From GCA-2862585 sp036340235 (GTDB lineage Bacteria > Bacteroidota > Bacteroidia > Flavobacteriales > UBA7312): a stretch of DNA of 17,758 bases. Below the pieces are notes generated by a model. It was not told the DNA's origin. It saw only the letters and a program-made list of their open reading frames with translations, and searched no databases. Shown here piece after piece: positions 1-7,805 of the stretch. A program made the position numbers and the translations under genes. Positions within the stretch are counted from its first letter, which is position 1; the number at the start of each line of letters is the position of its first letter. The stretch is taken from NCBI GenBank assembly GCA_036340235.1, contig JAYYZE010000015.1, forward strand, positions 1 to 17,758, read 5' to 3'.

Positions 1-1
1 C

Positions 2-3000
2 CTAGGTCAGCCTGACTCTATACAAATTGACTATTTATCATCCTTTTACAATGGGTATAATGTGAGTTGTTTTGGAGCAAGCGATGGTTTTTTAGACATA
101 ACCCCTTCAGGAGCAACCCCCCCTTACCAATTTAATTGGTCTGTTGGTGCCACTTCTGAAGATTTGTTAAACGTTGCATCAACCACCTATTTTTTAACCT
201 TAACTGACAACAATGGGTGTTTGTTTTATGATAGTTTTTACCTGAACGAACCTTCCGAAATGGCTTCTACATTGTTGAGTACATCAAACTATAACGGTTA
301 CGATATTAGTTGCTACAACTTTAACGACGGCAGCGTGGAGTTGTTTGTTTCAGGGAGCGTTCCTCCCTACTCATACAATTGGAGCAATGGTGGCAATCAA
401 TCCAGTTTAGATAGTTTGTTTTATGGCCCTCATGCCGTAGAGGTAATTGATGCCAATGGTTGTACGCATTGGGATACCATCATTCTAACCCAACCAACCC
501 CTATTAGCTCTTCAATTATATCAGTGAACGATTATAATGGCTATGATATTAGCTGTTTTGAATTTAATGATGGTGAGATTGATGTCAACGTCAGTGGTGG
601 TGTTGCTCCTTATGTCTATGTATGGAATAATGGCGCTGGTGTTGAAGACATTGACAATTTAGGTGCTGGCAACTATTCTGTCAACATCGTGGATCAGAAT
701 AGTTGTTATGTGGATTTACAAATTGTACTTACAGAGCCCCCTCCTTTGGTGCTAAACTACCAAGTGAGTAACTATAATGGCTACAACATAAGCTGCCATT
801 CATTTAGTGATGGCTGGGTTGATGTTGACATAGGCGGAAGTGTTCCCCCATATACTTACAGCTGGAGTAATGCCACAAGTTTACAAGACTTAACGGGCGT
901 TTCCCAAGGGCAGTACGCTCTTGTTGTACAAGACATTAACCTATGTGAAATAGATCTAGAAGTTGTGTTAAATGAGCCTTCTCCGCTTGATTTAGATCTC
1001 AGCGCTATCACCAATTACAATGGCTATAATATTAGCTGTTTTGGCTATAATGATGGTTCTGTTTTAGCACAAGTTGAAGGATCTTTGCCTCCTTACAATT
1101 TAGTTTGGAATAATAACCCCTCTCTTCAAGACAATGTGTTGGACAATGTGTTTGCTGGTAGTCATTTTTTAAATGTTAGTGACCAAAATAACTGCCAAAT
1201 TGTTGATACAATTATATTATTGCAACCAGATGAATTGCTATCTTCTATCGCTTCAACAAACGACTACAGCGGCTACGATATCAGTTGCCACTCATACAAT
1301 GACGGTGGTATTGACCTATCTTTAAACGGTGGTGTATCGCCATATACCTATAGTTGGAATAATGGCAACACCTGGCAAGATCTCTCTGATTTGACAGAGG
1401 GTACGTACGATGTATTTATTTCTGATTTAAATAATTGTACAACAAGCAACCAAATTACATTGGTTGAGCCGCTTCCTCTCGAATATTCGGTTACGACAAG
1501 TGACTATAACGGCTACCAAATAAGTTGTCACAATTATTCCGATGGCTGGGTTGACCTCAACGTTAATGGCTCTGTCCCTCCTTATTTATTCGCTTGGAGT
1601 AACGGGACCAATCAAGAAGATCTGATGAATGTAGCTTCAGGAATTTATACCGTTTCTATATTCGATGAAAATAATTGCTCTACTAATGTAAGCGTATCAC
1701 TTTCTCAGCCCAACCCTTTAGTTTCATCGTTGAGTTCGCTCACAAACTTTAATGGATACGATATTAGCTGTTATGGATTTAATGATGGGGCAATCTCAGC
1801 AAGCATTTCTGGAAGTGTCCCTCCATATTCTATTTTATGGAATACCGGTGATCAATTTGAACCCTTAACGGCTTTATACGCTGACAATTATGCATTAAGT
1901 GTTGTTGACGAAAATAATTGTCAGATTGTGGACTCTATTCTTCTTTCTCAACCCAATCCCTTGTCCTCAAATATAAGCTCTGCCTTTGACTACAATGGGT
2001 ATGATATTAGTTGTTATAACTATTCTGATGGTGGGGTTGATTTATCCGTATTTGGCGGTGTGTCACCTTACAATTTCATGTGGAATACTAATGAGACGCT
2101 AGAAGATTTATCTAATCTTTCTGCCGGAAATTACGATGTTTCAATTTCTGATAATAATGGTTGTCAAATCGCCAACAACATAATCCTCAATCACCCAACT
2201 CCATTGACTTTAAGTCTAAGCTCAAGCGACTACAATGGCTTTAATGTTAGTTGTTTTGGATTCAATGATGGGTTTATTAACTCCTTTGTCAATGGCTCAG
2301 CACCTCCGTATAGTTTTGGGTGGAGCAACGGGTCAAGCGCTCAAAACATCAATGAATTAGGGTCGGGTAATTACAGTTTAGTAGTAACCGATCAAAACAA
2401 TTGTACCATCGCTGATGATGTACAAATGACAGAACCCAACGACTTTTTTGTCACACTAGACTTTTCTAGCGACACATGTTCTAAAGGTGTGGCTTATGGT
2501 GCTGTGAGTGTGACTCCTGAGTTTAACCCATACTCCTATTTGTGGTCAAATGGCGAAGTCTCTTCATCAATAAATAACCTTTATGCAGGGCCAAACAGCG
2601 TGCTTGTGAGTGACATCTACAATTGCTCTAAACTGCTAGAATTCAATGTTGACAACCTACCTAATCCTTTTGCCGATTTTAGTATAGAGCCCACAAATGA
2701 TAGTTTGTTTTTTAAGCTGGGAACCTCCTTGAGTTTTATTGATCAAAGTACTGACAGCTGGTCGTATATTGACAGTTGGATTTGGGACTTTAATGACGGT
2801 AATACCGACTCCCTCAACATTGTCTTTCACGAATATAAAGACATTGGCATATACGATGTTTTGCTAATGGTTGAAAATGTTCATGGCTGTATAGATACAA
2901 GCAGTAGGAAGGTTGAAATTTCTAATTTTATCATACACATTCCAAACTGCTTTACGCCTCAAGGTGATAATTTAAACGAGCGTTTTATTTCCAAAGGCAT

Positions 3001-3205
3001 AGGAATAAATGAATATCTCTTGAACATTTATAGCCGTTGGGGGGAGTTAATTTACAGCACAAACGATATGCAGTATGGGTGGGATGGAACCTACCAGTCA
3101 ACAGGGGTGCAATGCCCTCAAGGAGTGTATGTGTATGACGTACAAATTGTAGATGACTTTGGAGATATACACCGATTTGTTGGCGACGTGACTCTCGTTG
3201 ATTAA
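2..3205 (+). CDS. SprB-repeat surface adhesin with T9SS type B C-terminal domain (5' end outside window)
   Basis: The reading frame is open to the window's first bases, so the N terminus and signal peptide are missing; the GTG at 62 is only the first start-like codon inside a repeat. What is visible is ten SprB-type repeats of 80-83 residues, each opening with a YNGYDISC-like motif, followed by a conserved G..PPY or GGV.PY motif and a second Cys. An eleventh degenerate unit lies near 2474-2670, a PKD-like domain near 2672-2930 (WDFNDG core, HEY, IYDV), and a gliding-motility-associated C-terminal domain near 2936-3202 (CFTPQGDN, YSRWGELIY, WDGTY, CPQGVYVYDV). In known Bacteroidota this last domain directs export through the type IX secretion system and cell-surface attachment. 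SprB-type proteins serve gliding or adhesion; the exact ligand here cannot be told. No other gliding gene lies in the window. Confidence 0.93.
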   Translation, partial: LGQPDSIQIDYLSSFYNGYNVSCFGASDGFLDITPSGATPPYQFNWSVGATSEDLLNVASTTYFLTLTDNNGCLFYDSFYLNEPSEMASTLLSTSNYNGYDISCYNFNDGSVELFVSGSVPPYSYNWSNGGNQSSLDSLFYGPHAVEVIDANGCTHWDTIILTQPTPISSSIISVNDYNGYDISCFEFNDGEIDVNVSGGVAPYVYVWNNGAGVEDIDNLGAGNYSVNIVDQNSCYVDLQIVLTEPPPLVLNYQVSNYNGYNISCHSFSDGWVDVDIGGSVPPYTYSWSNATSLQDLTGVSQGQYALVVQDINLCEIDLEVVLNEPSPLDLDLSAITNYNGYNISCFGYNDGSVLAQVEGSLPPYNLVWNNNPSLQDNVLDNVFAGSHFLNVSDQNNCQIVDTIILLQPDELLSSIASTNDYSGYDISCHSYNDGGIDLSLNGGVSPYTYSWNNGNTWQDLSDLTEGTYDVFISDLNNCTTSNQITLVEPLPLEYSVTTSDYNGYQISCHNYSDGWVDLNVNGSVPPYLFAWSNGTNQEDLMNVASGIYTVSIFDENNCSTNVSVSLSQPNPLVSSLSSLTNFNGYDISCYGFNDGAISASISGSVPPYSILWNTGDQFEPLTALYADNYALSVVDENNCQIVDSILLSQPNPLSSNISSAFDYNGYDISCYNYSDGGVDLSVFGGVSPYNFMWNTNETLEDLSNLSAGNYDVSISDNNGCQIANNIILNHPTPLTLSLSSSDYNGFNVSCFGFNDGFINSFVNGSAPPYSFGWSNGSSAQNINELGSGNYSLVVTDQNNCTIADDVQMTEPNDFFVTLDFSSDTCSKGVAYGAVSVTPEFNPYSYLWSNGEVSSSINNLYAGPNSVLVSDIYNCSKLLEFNVDNLPNPFADFSIEPTNDSLFFKLGTSLSFIDQSTDSWSYIDSWIWDFNDGNTDSLNIVFHEYKDIGIYDVLLMVENVHGCIDTSSRKVEISNFIIHIPNCFTPQGDNLNERFISKGIGINEYLLNIYSRWGELIYSTNDMQYGWDGTYQSTGVQCPQGVYVYDVQIVDDFGDIHRFVGDVTLVD
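47..2473 (+). repeat. Ten tandem SprB-type coding repeats with three-unit higher-order period
   Basis: Units start at 47, 290, 533, 773, 1016, 1265, 1505, 1748, 1991 and 2231. Spacings are 243, 243, 240, 243, 249, 240, 243, 243 and 240 bases. Each unit encodes a YNGY..SC opening, an NDG or SDG turn, a PPY or .PY motif, a W(S/N)N-like stretch, a D.NNC-like motif and a closing QP or EP. Codons for the conserved opening differ between units, so the copies are not recent exact duplications at the DNA level. Units 1, 4, 7, 10 resemble each other, as do 2, 5, 8 and 3, 6, 9. Confidence 0.92.
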
Positions 3206-3231
3206 TCGCTTCTCAAAAATCACTATTTTTG
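3198..3231 (+). promoter_or_regulatory. Candidate Bacteroidota promoter for the pirin gene
   Basis: TTG at 3198-3200 and TATTTTTG at 3224-3231 are separated by 23 bases. This matches the TTG / TAnnTTTG pattern known from Flavobacterium, at the upper end of its spacing. It would start transcription about 20 bases before the ATG at 3258. The upstream element lies inside the last codons of the adhesin gene. AT-rich DNA gives chance matches, so this is a moderate call. Confidence 0.4.
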
Positions 3232-3257
3232 TACTACGCATTTCAATCTGATTTTAC

Positions 3258-4118
3258 ATGAAACGATTAGACTTTTTAAAAACTGGCATCATATCTACTA
3301 TTGCGGCGGCTTTTTCCCCCTTAATATTAAAAGGCAAATCCACTTACGATTCTCTTTCAGAAAGAATTGGGTTTAATCATATTCCAAATAGAGAGATTGG
3401 CACTGAAAATACCGTATTACATAAAGCCAATACTCGGGGGAGCGCCAACCATGGTTGGTTACTGGCTAATCATTCATTTAGCTTTGCCAACTATCACAAT
3501 CCCGATAGAATGAACTTTGGGGTATTGAGAGTGTTAAATGACGATACAATTGCGGGGGGAAGAGGATTTAGAACTCATCCACACGACAATATGGAAATAA
3601 TTACCATTCCTTTAGAGGGTCATCTAGAGCATAAAGACAATATGGGCAATGGTACGGTTATTAAAAGCGGAGAAATTCAAGTAATGAGCGCTGGTACAGG
3701 CGTTACTCATAGTGAATTTAATGCAAATAAAGACAAAGCGGTAAAGCTCCTTCAAATTTGGTTGTTTCCCAATAAAAAAGGCGTTAGACCAAGATACCAA
3801 CAGTTATCTCTTAAATCAATGGCTGTGAAGAATTCCTTTTATCAAATTTTATCCCCTAACAAGAGTGATCAGGGAGTATGGATTCATCAAAATTCATGGT
3901 TTAATTTGGGGGAATTTGACGATGAACAAACGCTAAGTTACCAACTGCATTCAAAGCGCAATGGTGTGTATGCTTTTGTTATAGAAGGACAAGCTAATAT
4001 TCAAAATCAACCTCTTGAAAAAAGAGATGGTTTTGGACTATGGAATATCGAGTCGATAACTATATCGGCGCAATCCAAATCCAAAATACTACTAATGGAG
4101 GTTCCTATGCGTCTATAG
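3258..4118 (+). CDS. Pirin-family bicupin protein with N-terminal export-like segment
   Basis: A 286-residue pirin-family protein. The N-terminal cupin carries the expected metal-site pattern: H107 and H109 in THPHDN, then H151 and E153 in THSEF, preceded by the pirin-typical NHSFSFANY (71-79). Bacterial pirins such as YhhW can act as quercetin dioxygenases; others are redox-linked regulators, so the substrate is unknown. Residues 1-26 look like a signal: KRLDFLK, then a hydrophobic stretch ending near 24. This resembles a Bacteroidota Tat signal but has KR and not RR, and no clear cleavage site or lipobox was found. Pirins are usually cytosolic, so an exported one is notable. The gene stands alone, 52 bases after the adhesin and convergent with the M42 peptidase. 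Family assignment is firm; location and substrate are not. Confidence 0.9.
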   Translation: MKRLDFLKTGIISTIAAAFSPLILKGKSTYDSLSERIGFNHIPNREIGTENTVLHKANTRGSANHGWLLANHSFSFANYHNPDRMNFGVLRVLNDDTIAGGRGFRTHPHDNMEIITIPLEGHLEHKDNMGNGTVIKSGEIQVMSAGTGVTHSEFNANKDKAVKLLQIWLFPNKKGVRPRYQQLSLKSMAVKNSFYQILSPNKSDQGVWIHQNSWFNLGEFDDEQTLSYQLHSKRNGVYAFVIEGQANIQNQPLEKRDGFGLWNIESITISAQSKSKILLMEVPMRL

Positions 4119-4162
4119 AATTTCTTCTTTGGGTGATTTATGAATGTCTTATTTATTTTTTG

Positions 4163-4188
4163 AAACGGCCTATTTCGATAGGCTGTTT
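4163..4188. terminator. Hairpin between convergent genes, likely terminator
   Basis: An 11-bp stem (4163-4173 with 4178-4188, one G-T wobble) closes on a TTCG tetraloop. It sits in the gap between the pirin gene and the convergent M42 peptidase gene and overlaps the peptidase stop codon by two bases. Only a short T run (GTTT) follows on the plus strand, and the minus-strand side is A-rich, so termination strength is uncertain. Placement and the stable loop are the main support. Confidence 0.6.
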
Positions 4189-5233
4189 ATACAAAACTCC
4201 AGTCATACTTATCTAAGTCTTTGACTGAATAATGTAACAAATCAATAGCATTTCTTATGTCTGTTTTATCGGCCATCTCTATCACTTGATGAATATGTCT
4301 GGTGGGTATAGAAACCGCCCCAGCTATAGAGCCCCCAGGCGTAAATCGCTGAATGCCTGCGGTGTCTGTCCCTCCTCCAGTCAGAATTTCTAGTTGATAC
4401 GGGATACTGTGGTTATTGGCTACTTCTTTCATATAGTTAACCATTCGGTAGTCACAAATGGTGGATGAGTCCATTACTTTGATAGCTGCTCCTTTTCCTA
4501 ATTCGGTTATTTTTTCATGTGGTGAAGCGCCTGGTACATCATAGGCAATGGTTGTATCTAAGCCAAACCCAAAGTCGGGTTGCACACTCTGAGTGGCTAC
4601 ATTGGCTCCTCGGATTCCAACCTCTTCTTGAACGGTAAAAACAGCATAAATATCATAAGGGTTGTTTTCTATTTCTCTTAACATTTCTATCAATATAAAG
4701 ACAGAAACTCTATTATCTATTGACTTACAATTGACACAATTACCCATTTCTATTAGTTTTCTTTCTCTTGTTATGGGGTTGCCCACCTGTACGTGTTTTT
4801 CTACCTCTTCCTTAGTCATTCCCATGTCAATAAAGAAATCGGTGGTCTTAGGGGCTTTGTTTCTCTCCTCTGGGGTCATAACGTGTATTGGCTTACTGCC
4901 CATAACGCCCACTAAGTCTTTACTTCCATGAACAATTACTCGTTGAGCAGTAAGGGTTTTTGGGTCAAAGCCCCCTAGTGTGTGAAAGCGTAAAAAACCA
5001 TTATCATCAATGTAAGTAACTATAAATCCGATTTCATCCATATGGGCGCCAATCATGACTTTTTTTTCTTTATTTCCATTTTTGAGAGCGGTTATATTTC
5101 CCATATTATCGATTTTTAAATCATCGACCAAAGGGGTTACTTCTCTTATTACGATTTCACGAATGCGTTGCTCGTATCCTGGCGCACCTGGCGCTTGACA
5201 GATTTCTGCTAGTAACTTTGTATTTATAGACAT
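4187..5233 (-). CDS. M42-family glutamyl aminopeptidase-like metallopeptidase
   Basis: A 348-residue zinc-dependent aminopeptidase of the M42 (TET / FrvX / CelM) family, cytosolic, trimming N-terminal residues from peptides. The active-site set is complete: H64 in GAHMDE, bridging D173 in SIDNRV, the catalytic Glu pair E203-E204 in VQEEVG, D226 in GLDTT and H315 in TRHIHQ. The TGGGTD motif at 286-290 is also family-typical. Members form large tetrahedral dodecamers. The ATG follows the pyk stop by 11 bases, so it is probably the last gene of the acpP-fabF-rnc-pyk run, ending at the hairpin at 4163-4188. Substrate preference (acidic, neutral or basic residues) cannot be read from this sequence. 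Confidence 0.93.
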   Translation of the reverse strand: MSINTKLLAEICQAPGAPGYEQRIREIVIREVTPLVDDLKIDNMGNITALKNGNKEKKVMIGAHMDEIGFIVTYIDDNGFLRFHTLGGFDPKTLTAQRVIVHGSKDLVGVMGSKPIHVMTPEERNKAPKTTDFFIDMGMTKEEVEKHVQVGNPITRERKLIEMGNCVNCKSIDNRVSVFILIEMLREIENNPYDIYAVFTVQEEVGIRGANVATQSVQPDFGFGLDTTIAYDVPGASPHEKITELGKGAAIKVMDSSTICDYRMVNYMKEVANNHSIPYQLEILTGGGTDTAGIQRFTPGGSIAGAVSIPTRHIHQVIEMADKTDIRNAIDLLHYSVKDLDKYDWSFV

Positions 5234-5244
5234 TGCTTATTGTT

Positions 5245-6666
5245 TTATTTGAGGTAACTTAACCTCATCATGTTGGTCATTCCTTTTTCCTTAATTGGCA
5301 TACTTGCTACATTTAAAACTAAATCTCTTTTTTCTAGCAGCCCTTGTTCTTTTAAAATTCGCTTAGTGTCAGAAACGGTAACGTCAGTGCTGGTCTCGTT
5401 GTCATAATAAAAGCCTGTTACTCCCCAAACTAAACTCAACGTATTTAAAATAGCATGGTTATTGGTGAAAGCATAAATTTTGCATGGAGGTCGATGACTT
5501 GATATCTCTATGGCGTTATAACCAGAGTGGGTCATAGTAATAATCGCTTTGGCATTTACTTGTTGAGCAATAGCACATGAGTGATAACAAATGGCGTCTG
5601 AGATAAATCGCTCTCCGTGGGTTTCTTTTAGGTCATACGACTTAATGCCAAAGCCTTCGTTTTCTACATTAGATATAATTTTACTCATAGTTTCCACCGC
5701 TTGAATAGGAAATCTTCCTACAGATGTTTCTCCGCTAAGCATGACTGCGTCTGCGCCGTCCATTACTGAATTGGCTACATCGTTGACTTCCGCCCGTGTT
5801 GGGGTAATATTATCGGTCATACTCTCTAGCATTTGAGTGGCCACAATTACTGGTTTGGCTTGTTGCAAGCACTTTTTTGCAATCATTTTTTGTATAACTG
5901 GGACTTTTTGCATGGGTATTTCAACGCCTAAATCGCCTCTAGCAATCATAACTGCGTCAGTTGCATCTATTATGGCGTCTAAATTGGTAATGGCTTGTGG
6001 TTTTTCAATTTTTGCCACCACTCTAGCCTTGTGTGTTTTTGTTTGTATATGACTTTTGAGCTGCATGATGTCATTGGCTGAGCGTACAAAAGATAACCCA
6101 ATCCACTCTATAGGTTGGCTTAAAATAAATGCTAGATCGTTGAGGTCTTTTTCAGTAAGGCAGGGTTGGGATATTTCCGTGTTTGGCAAGTTCACTCCTT
6201 TATTTGAAGAGAGCTCTCCTCCGTGAACGACCTTTGTAACTACTTTGTCTTTATTGTTAGTGGACAAAACCTCAAGGTGGATTTTACCATCATTAATGAG
6301 AATTGTTTCACCTTGTGTAACGTCTTGAGGAAACTGTTGGTAATTGATATATGCTACTGTAGAGTCGCCTACACACTCCTTGGTAGTTATAATAAACTCT
6401 TTATCATTTTGTAGAATGGTATTTTCCTTTATTGCTCCAATACGTATTTTTGGTCCTTGTAAATCTGCTAATATGGCAGTGTGTACATTTAACTCTTGGT
6501 TAATTTCTTTTATCAGCTTAATTGTTTTAAGGTGAGTCTCATGGTCTCCGTGTGAAAAATTAAGTCGACAAACATTTAAGCCTGCTTCTATCATTTCTTT
6601 CAGCGTTTCTCTATTTGTGCAGCTGGGGCCCATGGTAGCAACTATTTTTGTATTATTTCTTTTCAT
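5245..6666 (-). CDS. pyk: Pyruvate kinase
   Basis: Catalyses the last glycolytic step, phosphoenolpyruvate plus ADP to pyruvate plus ATP. The ATG at 6666 gives 473 residues beginning MKRNNTKIVAT, the usual start of the family. An in-frame start at 6726 would add 20 residues lying wholly inside the upstream gene and lacking family sequence, so I prefer 6666, one base after the upstream stop. Visible motifs are R34, N36 and S38 of CRLNFSHG, D68 in ADLQGPK, catalytic K219 and metal ligand E221 in AKIEKP, D245 in ARGDLG, and ATQMLESM with PTRAEVNDVAN. The C-terminal regulatory domain spans about 350-473. Start and stop spacing imply translational coupling with the IPExxxVDY gene and cotranscription with the peptidase. 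Confidence 0.96.
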   Translation of the reverse strand: MKRNNTKIVATMGPSCTNRETLKEMIEAGLNVCRLNFSHGDHETHLKTIKLIKEINQELNVHTAILADLQGPKIRIGAIKENTILQNDKEFIITTKECVGDSTVAYINYQQFPQDVTQGETILINDGKIHLEVLSTNNKDKVVTKVVHGGELSSNKGVNLPNTEISQPCLTEKDLNDLAFILSQPIEWIGLSFVRSANDIMQLKSHIQTKTHKARVVAKIEKPQAITNLDAIIDATDAVMIARGDLGVEIPMQKVPVIQKMIAKKCLQQAKPVIVATQMLESMTDNITPTRAEVNDVANSVMDGADAVMLSGETSVGRFPIQAVETMSKIISNVENEGFGIKSYDLKETHGERFISDAICYHSCAIAQQVNAKAIITMTHSGYNAIEISSHRPPCKIYAFTNNHAILNTLSLVWGVTGFYYDNETSTDVTVSDTKRILKEQGLLEKRDLVLNVASMPIKEKGMTNMMRLSYLK

Positions 6667-6667
6667 A

Positions 6668-7063
6668 TTAAAATAAAAATTGTTCTTTAATTGTTCGGTC
6701 TTTTTCTTCAAATGCAAGTAAGACATGCTTGTTCATATTTATTAATTTTTGATACTGTTTTGTAATCTCTTCATCCAATTCTTCTTGTAAGAAAAGCCAA
6801 TAATCGACATTTTTCTTTTTAGAGATTAGGTATCCATTTGGGGATTTATTAGAAAACAAGAAGTCATTTTCCAATTCGTTTTGATCTTGATATCTTGAAA
6901 ATTCAGACTTTGTTTTTTCCAAAATGAATGGGTCAATTTTTTTAAACTTTTTATTTAACGTATGATTCAAAAGCCAAGCAAACTTGAAATCTTTCAGGTG
7001 GCAATGTATTCCAAGCAAAAAAAAATTAATATCTGGTTCTATTCTTAATAGTTGTTTCCCCAT
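6668..7063 (-). CDS. IPExxxVDY-family protein
   Basis: A 131-residue protein without recognised catalytic motifs, rich in Lys, Phe and Leu. The segment ISKKKNVDY (about residues 80-88) matches the naming motif of the Bacteroidota IPExxxVDY family except that Pro-Glu is replaced by Ser-Lys. Position supports the call: in many Flavobacteriia this small gene sits between rnc and pyk, as here. It starts 37 bases after the rnc stop and ends one base before the pyk start. No signal peptide or membrane segment is seen, so it is probably cytosolic. The function of the family is unknown; conserved coupling to pyruvate kinase is the only hint. Confidence 0.8.
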   Translation of the reverse strand: MGKQLLRIEPDINFFLLGIHCHLKDFKFAWLLNHTLNKKFKKIDPFILEKTKSEFSRYQDQNELENDFLFSNKSPNGYLISKKKNVDYWLFLQEELDEEITKQYQKLINMNKHVLLAFEEKDRTIKEQFLF

Positions 7064-7100
7064 TTAGTTGCTAAAGTAGCTTTTTAATATTTATTTGTCT

Positions 7101-7805
7101 TTATGGATTTATTAAATCTTGATATATTTTAGATGCCGCTAATTCCTCTGCTTTTTTTATGGATGTTTCTGTAGCTATCGCTTGGCTTTGGCCATCAATA
7201 AATAGTTCTATTTCGTATTTTTTTTCATGATCTTTCCCTTTTGACGATTTTATCTTGAAATCAATGGTAATTTTTTTTGATTGACCCCACTCTAGTAGTT
7301 TCCCTTTATAGCTGCCCACCTCTTTGGCTAAAGTCTTTACATTAATGAAAGGAACTATCAATTTTTGTGTAATATACTGGGCTGTGTAATTATACCCTTT
7401 TTCTATGAAAATCGCTCCAATAAGCGCCTCTAAAGCATTTCCAAAGATAGATTGATTATCATTGACTTTGTGCTTCAAAATTGTGTTGAGTTGTATTTCT
7501 GATGCAATTTTATTCAAGGTTTTTCTACTGACTAATTTTGATCGTGTTTGTGTTAAAAACCCTTCGTTTTTTTCTGGGTACAAAGTGTAAAGGTAATCAG
7601 CAACAACCATTCCAAATACAGCGTCGCCCAAATACTCTAGCCGTTCATTATGCTTTGGTTCTTGACTTTTTATTGACTTATGTGTCAAAGCCTCTTCAAA
7701 TAGCTTAATATCTTTAGGAACAAAACCTATAATTTGTATGAGATGGTGGTGGTGTGGAAATTTTTTAAGAAAGCGATATCGTTTGATAATGTTTGTAATA
7801 CTCAT
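7101..7805 (-). CDS. rnc: Ribonuclease III
   Basis: Cleaves double-stranded RNA in rRNA and mRNA processing. From the ATG at 7805 the protein has 234 residues; this start overlaps the fabF stop by one base (TGATG), typical of coupled translation. A start at 7829 would lie inside fabF and add eight residues unlike the family. The signature NERLEYLGDAV is at 53-63 with E54, E57 and D61; E81 follows in EGFLTQ. A double-stranded RNA-binding domain covers about 163-231. At the second metal-site pair the sequence is GNALEA, so the position equivalent to E. coli D114 is N123, while the essential Glu (E126) is present. A run of four His (18-21) lies in the N-terminal extension. Confidence 0.95.
   Translation of the reverse strand: MSITNIIKRYRFLKKFPHHHHLIQIIGFVPKDIKLFEEALTHKSIKSQEPKHNERLEYLGDAVFGMVVADYLYTLYPEKNEGFLTQTRSKLVSRKTLNKIASEIQLNTILKHKVNDNQSIFGNALEALIGAIFIEKGYNYTAQYITQKLIVPFINVKTLAKEVGSYKGKLLEWGQSKKITIDFKIKSSKGKDHEKKYEIELFIDGQSQAIATETSIKKAEELAASKIYQDLINP

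Noticed and set aside
62..64. GTG as the real start of the adhesin gene
   Set aside because: The frame continues upstream to base 2 and the GTG lies in the middle of a repeat opening motif, so the gene begins outside the window.
47..2473. CRISPR array or non-coding tandem repeat
   Set aside because: The period is about 240 bases, the units are diverged at DNA level and all maintain one open protein frame.
6667..6726. Twenty extra N-terminal residues for pyruvate kinase
   Set aside because: They lie inside the upstream gene, do not resemble the family, and the ATG at 6666 directly precedes the conserved start.
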